From: an uncultured Clostridia bacterium
GTDB lineage: Bacteria > Bacillota > Clostridia > Oscillospirales > JAAYOS01
Assembly (NCBI GenBank): GCA_944386395.1
Contig: CALXAZ010000097.1
Coordinates: 1 to 11,634, forward strand
Length of the DNA stretch: 11,634 nt
Direction: 5' to 3'
Shown here: positions 5,811 through 11,634 of the stretch, piece by piece
Layout of the letters: each line of letters begins with the position of its first letter
How positions within the stretch are numbered: the first letter of the stretch is position 1
The notes under the pieces: generated by a model
The model's input: the letters and a program-made list of their open reading frames with translations, nothing else
Told to the model about the DNA's origin: nothing
Database searches by the model: none
Made by a program: the position numbers and the translations under genes

Positions 5811-6922
5811 CAGGCTCTTCCTCCTTTCTCCGGAATATGTATCTTAATTGTATAATTGATAAAAAACTCGCTTCCTATTATAAAAAATATTATAATTCCT
5901 GTAATAATATCGGAAAACGAAGAGTTAAAACCAAATATAGTAGTTATTTCAGTTGCTCCTTTTTGCAGGAAAACTATAAGAAAAGATGTAAGCACCATAT
6001 AAATAGGATCAAATTTCGCAAGCCACGATACCATTATCGCTGTAAATCCCCTACCAGCAGCAGTATCCCGCGTAATTGTATGGTCTGTTCCGCTGACAAG
6101 CAATAGCCCTGCCACCCCACATATGGCTCCGGAAATCAGCATTGTCCTAATAATAACCTTTTTTACATCTATACCTATATATCTTGCAGTATTTTCGCTC
6201 TCTCCAACAACAGATATTTCATATCCCTGCTTGCTATAGCGCAGATATACATACATAAAAATTGTCAATGCGCCAACTATCAGTATATTAAGCAGATAAT
6301 CATGTCCTCCAATAGACGGCAACCATCCCATCTCAGTTGCACTATTGATGACGCCTATCTGCCCAGAGCCTTTCGGCACCGACCAAATATAAGAGAAAAA
6401 TGAGACAAGCTGAATTGCAATGTAATTCATCATCAGAGTAAAAAGTGTCTCATTTGTATTCCATCTTGCGCGAAAAAACGCCGGGATAACTGCCCAAATC
6501 GCTCCCGCAACAATACTTGCAACGATTATAAGCGGCATCAGCACAACACTCGGTAGCAGCTCGCCGAAAAGTATCATGCAGGACGCAGTTGCAAGCCCTC
6601 CTATAAGCACCTGACCTTCTGCCCCTATATTCCAAAATTTCATCTTAAAGGCCGGAGTAACTGCCAGAGAGATACACAGCAGCATCGCAAGGTTTTGGAA
6701 AAGGCTCCATATCCTGCGTTTCGTGCCAAACGCCCCATCTATCATCGTGGCATATACGCTTATGGGATTCTCCCCAGTGAGCAAAACGGTAATGAACGCA
6801 CATACTATAAGCGCAACAGCAACAGCAAGTATCCGGATAAGCCACGATTTCCACCATACAATGCTGTCTCTCTTAACAATATGCAGCAGCGGCTCCCTCT
6901 TGTGTTTTTCAGTGCTGTTCAT
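5810..6922 (-). CDS. Nucleoside ABC transporter permease (NupP/YufP-like)
   Basis: A 370-residue permease of COG4603 type, the first membrane subunit of the BMP-linked nucleoside importer. After a short charged N-terminus it shows about nine hydrophobic segments, the LAVTPAFKMKFWNIGAEGQ motif typical of the family, WNTNETLFTLMMNYIA, and SGTDHTITRDTAAGRGFTAI followed by a final helix. The frame extends to an ATG at 6937, but I prefer ATG 6922 because GGAGGTGAG sits at the right distance before it. With this start it overlaps the ATPase gene by 14 nt, and it overlaps the next permease by 1 nt, so translation of all three is likely coupled. Confidence 0.93.
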   Translation of the reverse strand: MNSTEKHKREPLLHIVKRDSIVWWKSWLIRILAVAVALIVCAFITVLLTGENPISVYATMIDGAFGTKRRIWSLFQNLAMLLCISLAVTPAFKMKFWNIGAEGQVLIGGLATASCMILFGELLPSVVLMPLIIVASIVAGAIWAVIPAFFRARWNTNETLFTLMMNYIAIQLVSFFSYIWSVPKGSGQIGVINSATEMGWLPSIGGHDYLLNILIVGALTIFMYVYLRYSKQGYEISVVGESENTARYIGIDVKKVIIRTMLISGAICGVAGLLLVSGTDHTITRDTAAGRGFTAIMVSWLAKFDPIYMVLTSFLIVFLQKGATEITTIFGFNSSFSDIITGIIIFFIIGSEFFINYTIKIHIPEKGGRA

Positions 6923-8459
6923 TGCTCTCACCTCCATCCGTCCGCGACGTCATCAGCAGACCTATCTCTTCCTTTGTCGTTTTCCGTCCGTCTACAATTC
7001 CTGTCACTCTGCCTGAACCTATGACCATTATACGGTCGCACAGCTCTATAAGGACATCCAGATCCTCCCCCACAAATATAACCGCAACGCCGTTCTCTTT
7101 CTGAAGGTTCAAAAGGTTATATATCAAATAAGAGGAATTTATGTCAAGACCTCGCACGGGGTATGCAGCCATAAGCACAGTCGGAGCGGCCGCAATTTCT
7201 CTTCCAACCAGTACCTTCTGGACATTTCCTCCGGAAAGCCGGCGTACAGGCGTATTGGCATTTGGTGTAGTGACATCTAACTGCTCTATTATGCGATCTG
7301 CCAAAGATTTTGGTTCCTTCCGCTCGAGAAATGCAGTCTTTCCTGAGCGATAGCTTCTTAGCATCATATTATCGACTATGTCCATATTCCCAACAAGACC
7401 CATACCAAGCCTGTCCTCAGGAACAAACGACAGCCTTACCCCGAGTTCTCTTATCTGCAGAGGATTTTTGTCCCTCAAATCCTCCACAGCCCCTGTCTTA
7501 GGGTCGTTATATAAAATCTCACCAGTTTCAATGTGCTGTAACCCCGCAATGGCTTCAAGCAGCTCACGCTGCCCACTGCCGGCAATACCTGCAATGCCCA
7601 GTATCTCCCCAGATCTTGCCGTGAAAGAAACATCGTCCAGAATCTTTATTCCTTCGATACTCATACAGTTTACATGTTTTACGACCAGACGGTCCTCCGG
7701 GTTTTTAGGTTCGCTACGCTCTATATTTAGAGATATCTTTTTGCCTACCATCATTTCTGTCAGCTCTGCCTCGCTTGTCTTTGCGGTCTCAACAGAACCA
7801 ACATACTCTCCCTTTCTAAGCACTGCCACCCGGTCCGAAAGCTCAAGCACCTCATGGAGCTTGTGTGTAATAATTATAATTGCCTTCCCATCATCTCTCA
7901 TACGGCGAAGGATTGCAAACAGTTTTTTCGTCTCCTGTGGAGTTAGAACAGCCGTCGGCTCGTCCAAAATAAGGATATCTGCTCCCCTGTAAAGGACCTT
8001 TATTATTTCAACCATCTGTTTTTCAGATACCGACATTTCATATATTTTTTTCATTGGATCTAGATCAAAACCATACTGCTCGCTTATTTCCTTTATGCGC
8101 TGAGCTGATTTCTTAATATTGAACCCGTCCTTCTCCTTAAACCCGAGAACAATATTTTCAGTAGCGGTAAATATATCCACCAGCTTAAAATGCTGATGTA
8201 TCATCCCTATCTTATAGTCAAAAGCATCTTTCGGAGAACTTATAACAGCTTCTTTTCCATTTATAAATATCTGTCCATGATCAGGAAAATATATGCCTGA
8301 TATCATGTTCATCAGAGTTGTCTTTCCGCTGCCGTTTTCCCCCAACACGGATAATATTTCCCCTCTGTGCACAGTAAGGCAAATATCTTTGTTTGCTACT
8401 ACTTTTCCAAACGTCTTTGTTATGTTTTTCAGTTCAATAGCCGGGGTCTTAGCGTCCAC
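6909..8459 (-). CDS. Nucleoside ABC transporter ATPase, two NBDs (NupO/YufO-like)
   Basis: A 516-residue fused double ATPase (COG3845 type) that energises the nucleoside importer. NBD1 is intact: Walker A GENGSGKTT (40-48), Q-loop MIHQHF (87-92), signature MSVSEKQ (142-148), Walker B ILILDEPTA (162-170) and switch His199. NBD2 (about 256-500) is degenerate as usual in this family: its Walker A reads GIAGSGQRE (291-299) with Gln where Lys is expected, the Walker B acid is lost (LMAAYPVRGLD), and the switch His is replaced in VGEDLDVL, while the signature LSGGNVQ (408-414) is kept. So one of the two composite ATP sites is probably non-hydrolytic. The start codon is GTG 8459, 7 nt after AGGAGG. 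Confidence 0.94.
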   Translation of the reverse strand: MDAKTPAIELKNITKTFGKVVANKDICLTVHRGEILSVLGENGSGKTTLMNMISGIYFPDHGQIFINGKEAVISSPKDAFDYKIGMIHQHFKLVDIFTATENIVLGFKEKDGFNIKKSAQRIKEISEQYGFDLDPMKKIYEMSVSEKQMVEIIKVLYRGADILILDEPTAVLTPQETKKLFAILRRMRDDGKAIIIITHKLHEVLELSDRVAVLRKGEYVGSVETAKTSEAELTEMMVGKKISLNIERSEPKNPEDRLVVKHVNCMSIEGIKILDDVSFTARSGEILGIAGIAGSGQRELLEAIAGLQHIETGEILYNDPKTGAVEDLRDKNPLQIRELGVRLSFVPEDRLGMGLVGNMDIVDNMMLRSYRSGKTAFLERKEPKSLADRIIEQLDVTTPNANTPVRRLSGGNVQKVLVGREIAAAPTVLMAAYPVRGLDINSSYLIYNLLNLQKENGVAVIFVGEDLDVLIELCDRIMVIGSGRVTGIVDGRKTTKEEIGLLMTSRTDGGESNEQH

Positions 8460-8538
8460 CTTGTTTCCTCCTGTTCTTAATTTTCAAAAACAGACTATCA
8501 AATAATTTCATAATACACTTTTCAGAATTAAAAACAAC

Positions 8539-8572
8539 TATAAGGCGGGGCAGAATTTTGCCCCGCCTTATA
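8539..8572 (-). terminator. Strong hairpin after the receptor gene, partial terminator or mRNA stabiliser
   Basis: A perfect 14-bp inverted repeat (8539-8552 and 8559-8572, arm TATAAGGCGGGGCA) with a 6-nt loop begins 15 nt after the receptor gene stop. On the minus strand it is followed by GTTGTTTTTAATT, a broken T-tract. As no promoter is evident before the ATPase gene 80 nt further on, it more likely attenuates transcription and protects the upstream mRNA, giving more receptor than ATPase/permease. Complete termination cannot be excluded. Confidence 0.8.
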
Positions 8573-8586
8573 AGTAACCACGACGA

Positions 8587-9864
8587 TTAATACATCTCGT
8601 TTAGAGTTGTGATTCCGTCGATGCGGAGGTCAAAATACGGAGCAGAACGCATTTCGGACTCATGGAAATATCCATCCATGATAACCTCGGTGTCCGGAGT
8701 GTAGTCTGCGTCTGTATCAACGTCAGCCATGTAGGAATCAAGCGTCTCTCCACCAACGGTGAATGTGGAGGTATCGAACACATGAAGCTCTCCAGAAGCA
8801 AGCTTTCCTGTTGTTTCTTCGATGGCCTCAGCTGTACCCTCTGCTGCTGCCTGCTCATTTACCTCTGTAAGCACTACAGAACCGGTATCGATATTTCCGC
8901 ACCAATCGGCTGCAATCTCTTCCCCGTTCTGCACACATGTGATTATATACTCAAAATACGGGGTCCAGTCGATACGGGAGGACACAATGAAAGTATTCGG
9001 GCAAGCCGCGATAGTGCTTCCGTTATAGGAAACATTAGGCACACCAGCTGTTTCACAGGCAGTAGGAGCACCCATCGAATCAGCATGCTGGCTTATAAGT
9101 TTGCAGCCACGGCTAATAAGAGTATTTGCAGCTTCCTTCTCCGCTGTCTCATCGTACCAGCTACCAGTGAACTGAACTTCCATCGTAGCCGTCGGGCAAA
9201 CCGACCTTGCACCAAGGAAGAAAGAGGTGTATCCAGAGATAACCTCAGCATATGTATAAGCTCCAACGTATCCTATCTTTGCTTCTTCTGCGGTAAACTC
9301 ACCATTCTCTATCATCTCGTTGAGCTTCATCCCGGCTGCTATACCAGCAAGGTAACGACCCTCGTAGATAGAGGCAAAAGCATTGTGGAAGTTATCAAGA
9401 CCAGCAGTGTGAGCTGTTGTTCCAGTTGCATGGCAGAACTCAACATCCGGGAACTCCTCAGCAGCCTGCGCCATGAATGGCTCATGACCAAAGCTATCTG
9501 CAAAAACTATATTGCAGCCACGATCTGCAAGATCTGCAGCAGCTTCGTAGCACTCGCTGTTTTCAGGGACGTTTGTTTTGAAAATAACCTGATCATCTGT
9601 CAGCCCAAGATTTTCCTTAACTGCGTTTGCAGCATCGATAAAGTTCTTATCATAGGTAGAATTTTCATCGTGCAAGAAAATAAATCCTATCTTGATATCT
9701 GCTGCAGTCTGTTCTCCTTCGGTTGCTCCGGTCGTTGCCTCTGTTGCTGCATCGGTCGTCGCTTCAGTGTTTGCGCTAGTGGTGGTTTCCGTGTTCTCGC
9801 AGCCCGCAAACACAAGGCAGAAGATCATTACTAATGCCATAGTAAGCGCGATAAACTTTCTCAT
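8587..9864 (-). CDS. BMP-family nucleoside-binding lipoprotein
   Basis: The extracellular receptor of the nucleoside importer (Med/BMP family, PnrA/NupN-like), 425 residues. A signal peptide ends in the lipobox VFAGC, with Cys22 as lipid anchor. Residues 23-56 are a Thr/Ala/Glu-rich linker resembling that of the unrelated lipoprotein at 2021. The domain begins at IKIGFIFLHDENSTYD, followed by GCNIVFADSFGHEPFM, the FHNAFASIYEGRYLAGIAAGM-like hinge segment, IGYVGAYTYAEVISGYTSFFLGAR and DSMGAPTACE. It is longer than the roughly 350 residues usual for the family, through the linker and a C-terminal extension (about 345-425). ATG follows GGAGGAATAAAA. It lies 47 nt after xpt and is separated from the ATPase by the hairpin at 8539-8572. 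The preferred ligand (guanosine, inosine, xanthosine or other) is not readable here. Confidence 0.93.
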   Translation of the reverse strand: MRKFIALTMALVMIFCLVFAGCENTETTTSANTEATTDAATEATTGATEGEQTAADIKIGFIFLHDENSTYDKNFIDAANAVKENLGLTDDQVIFKTNVPENSECYEAAADLADRGCNIVFADSFGHEPFMAQAAEEFPDVEFCHATGTTAHTAGLDNFHNAFASIYEGRYLAGIAAGMKLNEMIENGEFTAEEAKIGYVGAYTYAEVISGYTSFFLGARSVCPTATMEVQFTGSWYDETAEKEAANTLISRGCKLISQHADSMGAPTACETAGVPNVSYNGSTIAACPNTFIVSSRIDWTPYFEYIITCVQNGEEIAADWCGNIDTGSVVLTEVNEQAAAEGTAEAIEETTGKLASGELHVFDTSTFTVGGETLDSYMADVDTDADYTPDTEVIMDGYFHESEMRSAPYFDLRIDGITTLNEMY

Positions 9865-9887
9865 TTTTATTCCTCCATAAAATTTTT

Positions 9888-9907
9888 TATGTAAATAAAT
9901 TTACATA
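9888..9907. promoter_or_regulatory. Perfect 9-2-9 palindrome between xpt and the receptor gene
   Basis: TATGTAAAT (9888-9896) and ATTTACATA (9899-9907) are exact complements separated by AA. The palindrome fills nearly half of the 47-nt gap between the xpt stop and the BMP gene start. As an RNA stem it is AT-only except for two G-C pairs and would be weak, which favours a DNA-level operator or a coincidence of AT-rich sequence. No convincing second promoter is seen with it. Confidence 0.45.
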
Positions 9908-9911
9908 CTAC

Positions 9912-10484
9912 TTAGTCCCTGAAAATGACCTTTCCTCCATCCATACTGTCTATAAGAGCAAGTGCCTCAACACGTATCCCTTCCCGCCTCAGCTCATCGC
10001 CCCCACTCTGAAAGCCCTTTTCAATCGCAACTGCGGCTCCACAGGTTTTTGCTCCAGCCTGATTTATAATGTTGATAAGCCCCTGTATTGCCTTGCCATT
10101 CGCAAGGAAATCATCTACTATCAGTATTCTATCGTTTTGGGAGATATATCGCTTCTCCACAACAACGGTATAATCTGTTCCATGAGTATACGAATGTACA
10201 ACTGTCGAGTACATCTCCCCAGACAGATTACCTGTCCTGTTCTTCTTAGCAAAAACCATAGGCACATCCATAGCAATCGCAGCTCCAAGCGCAATAGCTA
10301 TACCAGATGTCTCTATCGTGAGTATTTTGGTAATTTGCTCTCCCTCAAAAAGGCGGGCTATCTCCTTGCCCATCTCAACAACAAAACCTGCATCTATCTG
10401 GTGATTCAAAAAGGACCCCACCTTGAGGATATTTCCCGGAAGGACTGTGCCTTCCCGCAGAATCTTTTCCTCCAAAGCTTTCAA
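9912..10484 (-). CDS. xpt: Xanthine phosphoribosyltransferase
   Basis: Converts xanthine plus PRPP to XMP in purine salvage, in the cytoplasm. The 190-residue protein has the family N-terminal LKVGSFLNHQIDAGF (20-34), the PRPP-binding motif ILIVDDFLANGKA (120-132, canonical for Xpt) and EKGFQSGGDELR near 155-166. The open frame reaches 10532, but family alignment demands a start reading (M)KALEEKILREG, which is a TTG at 10484, 7 nt after GGAGGAGG; a TTG start with a strong SD is plausible in Firmicutes. It is the first gene of the operon with the BMP nucleoside importer, coupling uptake with salvage. Transcription should begin at the promoter at 10634-10662, leaving a leader of about 140 nt that may control translation. 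Confidence 0.95.
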   Translation of the reverse strand: MKALEEKILREGTVLPGNILKVGSFLNHQIDAGFVVEMGKEIARLFEGEQITKILTIETSGIAIALGAAIAMDVPMVFAKKNRTGNLSGEMYSTVVHSYTHGTDYTVVVEKRYISQNDRILIVDDFLANGKAIQGLINIINQAGAKTCGAAVAIEKGFQSGGDELRREGIRVEALALIDSMDGGKVIFRD

Positions 10485-10627
10485 AATATGTCCTCCTCCC
10501 AAAACCCGAAACGACAGACAGGACATGTCCAAAATTTTACATGTCCTCTCAATAGCTTATATGCAGAAATAGCTGTGAAAAACGCTTACTATCATAACAT
10601 GACCCGCTTTTACTCATCAGCCGTACA
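10485..10627 (-). ncRNA. xpt 5' leader with competing helices, candidate RNA regulator
   Basis: The leader contains a 9-bp perfect stem (AGGACATGT / ACATGTCCT in RNA sense, plus-strand 10539-10547 and 10520-10528). The 3' arm's AUGUCCU could instead pair with AGGACAU at 10488-10494, which overlaps the SD-to-start region of xpt. The two pairings exclude each other, as expected of a translational switch: upstream stem formed, SD free; stem broken, SD sequestered. Further upstream is a CUCAU/AUGAG stem near the 5' end. The conserved purine-riboswitch core (UAUA, GUUUCUACC, CCGUAAA) is absent. Function and ligand are inferred only; a 7-bp match can be chance. Confidence 0.4.
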
Positions 10628-10633
10628 TGAGCT

Positions 10634-10662
10634 ATAATAACATACCGCTCGACCAATGTCAA
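10634..10662 (-). promoter_or_regulatory. Sigma-A promoter of the xpt-nucleoside transport operon
   Basis: On the minus strand TTGACA (plus 10657-10662) and TATTAT (plus 10634-10639) are separated by exactly 17 bp. This is a near-perfect vegetative promoter, placed about 150 nt before the xpt TTG and downstream of the spoIIIAB terminator, so the purine operon is transcribed independently of the spoIIIA genes. Transcription should start near 10627. No obvious PurR-box sequence is seen next to it. Confidence 0.85.
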
Positions 10663-10725
10663 CAAAATAACACACTATATGCCTCACAATACATCTATAA
10701 ACACATGACTAGTTATGCCTATGAA

Positions 10726-10759
10726 AAAACAGGAAAAAGACCGATCTTTTCCCTGTTTT
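10726..10759 (-). terminator. Intrinsic terminator of spoIIIAA-spoIIIAB
   Basis: On the minus strand AAAACAGGGAAAAGA and TCTTTTTCCTGTTTT form a 15-bp stem with one G-U pair and a UCGG tetraloop, running directly into TTTTTTCAT. It begins 6 nt after the spoIIIAB stop codon. Its position ends the spoIIIA transcript right after spoIIIAB. Confidence 0.9.
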
Positions 10760-10765
10760 CTATCA

Positions 10766-11269
10766 TTATATCAACATTATTACTGCCACAGCACCTACAC
10801 TTATTCCCAATGTCATGTATATTTTTCCAGTATCAGCTCTCTTTTTTTCAAATTCTGTGTACATATACAAAAGTCTTTTTTCTGCATATCCCAGCGCAGC
10901 ACTCTGCTCTTCCACAGTATATCGCCCTAAAACATCAGAAAGCTCCTCCATTATTTCCTTTATTTTTTCGTCAAATCCAGCAACTTTAAGTTCTTCCTTC
11001 CATATTTCAGAAAAATTTGCAGGCTCAATGGCAAGCCTCCTTCCACAGCTTTTAAAAAAATCCGCTGTATGCCCTCCTATACCCTCTGATACATGAAAAA
11101 ATGCAGTACCTAATGGCGAAAGCTTAAATTCAAGCTCTGCTGAGATCAGCCGGAGAGCTGCGGCAAGCTCCGTTAAAGTCTGTGAATATTCTCTTAGACT
11201 TCTGCTTTTACTAAACCCAATAAAGGTAGCCCCTAGCATAACAAGTACAGCCCCTGCAATTTTAATCAA
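10766..11269 (-). CDS. spoIIIAB: SpoIIIAB, stage III sporulation protein AB
   Basis: SpoIIIAB is a component of the SpoIIIA-SpoIIQ transenvelope complex that joins mother cell and forespore during engulfment; its fold resembles a GspF-type secretion platform domain. The protein shows a hydrophobic N-terminal segment (IKIAGAVLVMLGATFIGF), a helical central region (about 25-140, with LTELAAALRLISAELEF and LSDVLGRYTVEEQSAALGYAEKRL) and a C-terminal membrane segment (IYMTLGISVGAVAVIMLI). The chosen start is TTG 11269, placed 5 nt after AGGTGA and aligning with the usual (M)xKLLGA beginning; GTG 11278 or ATG 11275 are in-frame alternatives. It overlaps spoIIIAA by 8 nt. Unusually, no spoIIIAC follows: a terminator and then the purine operon come next. 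Confidence 0.93.
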   Translation of the reverse strand: MIKIAGAVLVMLGATFIGFSKSRSLREYSQTLTELAAALRLISAELEFKLSPLGTAFFHVSEGIGGHTADFFKSCGRRLAIEPANFSEIWKEELKVAGFDEKIKEIMEELSDVLGRYTVEEQSAALGYAEKRLLYMYTEFEKKRADTGKIYMTLGISVGAVAVIMLI

Positions 11270-11634
11270 ATGCATCACCTGCTTTCATTATCCTATATTC
11301 GCGCTCTATGCCCTTCTTTTTAATAAATATCCATACGTCAAACATACTGCATAAACCACTGTAGTACTCCCTTTTTTTCAGCTCGTCCTCATTTTCGGCA
11401 TGCACAGTAGCTAGAAGTGCTACACCGCAGTTTGCTGCGCTCCTCAGCGCCGCCATATCCTCCGGATCGGTTATTTCGTCCACGGCAATGACCTCCGGGT
11501 TCATGGCTCTCAGCAACATGAGCACAGCTTCTGATTTTCTGCAACCCTCCAATATATCCGTGTGCCTCCCCACATCAAATCCCGGCTCTCCGGTGTGAAG
11601 AGCCGCGATCTCTCCTCGCTCGTCCGCTATCGAA
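11262..11634 (-). CDS. spoIIIAA: SpoIIIAA, AAA-type ATPase, C-terminal part
   Basis: SpoIIIAA is the predicted ATPase of the SpoIIIA-SpoIIQ channel, related to type II secretion ATPases. Only the last 123 residues lie in the window; the frame is open to the edge. Visible hallmarks are VDERGEIA-like SIADERGEIAALHTG at the start, VGRHTDILEGCRKSEAVLML (21-40), the Walker B stretch PEVIAVDEI (46-54) and LLATVHAE (73-80), which corresponds to the conserved ATxHG-like sensor region, here with Ala replacing the usual Gly. The Walker A motif is outside the window. Its stop codon overlaps the start of spoIIIAB, so the two are translationally coupled. Confidence 0.93.
   Translation of the reverse strand, partial: SIADERGEIAALHTGEPGFDVGRHTDILEGCRKSEAVLMLLRAMNPEVIAVDEITDPEDMAALRSAANCGVALLATVHAENEDELKKREYYSGLCSMFDVWIFIKKKGIEREYRIMKAGDAFD

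Noticed and set aside
8662..9834. 390-residue open frame on the plus strand opposite the BMP gene
   Set aside because: Cys/Ser-rich shadow of a well-supported gene; no ribosome binding site or family resemblance.
10549..10617. 22-codon reading frame (minus) in the xpt leader starting at an ATG inside CTGATGAG
   Set aside because: No ribosome binding site and only about 10 nt from the predicted transcription start; the composition looks random.
10560..10627. Possible hammerhead ribozyme, because the leader contains CTGATGAG
   Set aside because: No matching GAAA core segment and no three-helix arrangement could be built around it.
10485..10627. Canonical purine (guanine-class) riboswitch before xpt
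   Set aside because: The conserved loop and junction sequences are absent on inspection.
10627..10989. 120-residue open frame on the plus strand across the spoIIIAB end
   Set aside because: Overlaps the terminator and promoter on the other strand; composition not protein-like.

Overview
The window looks like a chromosomal segment of an anaerobic, endospore-forming Firmicute of the class Clostridia. Supporting this are three sporulation-specific protein families (SpoIVB; SpoIIIAA with SpoIIIAB; an alpha/beta-type small acid-soluble spore protein), strong GGAGG-type ribosome binding sites with some TTG and GTG starts, moderate-to-low GC, and lipoproteins with Thr/Glu/Ala-rich linkers. I cannot name a genus. 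I see no phage, insertion sequence, CRISPR array, tRNA or rRNA.

Layout from left to right. (1) At 1-563 (minus) is the N-terminal part of spoIVB, cut by the window edge. (2) Divergent from it at 818-1192 (plus) is a small SLOG/DUF2493 protein. (3) At 1257-4429 (plus) is a compact transport module: a consensus sigma-A promoter, an inverted repeat at the likely transcription start, a Crp/Fnr-family regulator, then a NitT/TauT-type ABC importer (lipoprotein receptor, permease, ATPase) of unknown substrate. (4) At 4538-4741 (plus) is a monocistronic spore-protein gene behind a sigma-G-like promoter. It converges on a bidirectional terminator at 4780-4815. (5) At 4824-10662 (minus) is one long purine-salvage operon in the order xpt (xanthine phosphoribosyltransferase), BMP-family nucleoside-binding lipoprotein, double ABC ATPase and two permeases. 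It has a consensus promoter, a leader of about 140 nt with possible alternative base pairing, a perfect palindrome between xpt and the receptor gene, and a strong hairpin after the receptor gene. (6) At 10726-11634 (minus) are the 3' end of spoIIIAA and all of spoIIIAB, closed by an intrinsic terminator.

Functionally, operon 5 would import purine nucleosides or related compounds and recapture xanthine as XMP. Module 3 probably lets a Crp/Fnr-type sensor control an importer, and perhaps its own synthesis. The flanking genes belong to the sporulation programme (forespore-to-mother-cell signalling, the SpoIIIA channel, spore DNA protection).

The most noteworthy points are that the spoIIIA cluster stops at spoIIIAB rather than continuing into spoIIIAC-AH; the xpt leader, which resembles no purine riboswitch I know but could switch Shine-Dalgarno access; and the Crp/Fnr-spaced inverted repeat at the regulator's own start site. 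I did not find clear evidence of a wholly new biological system.
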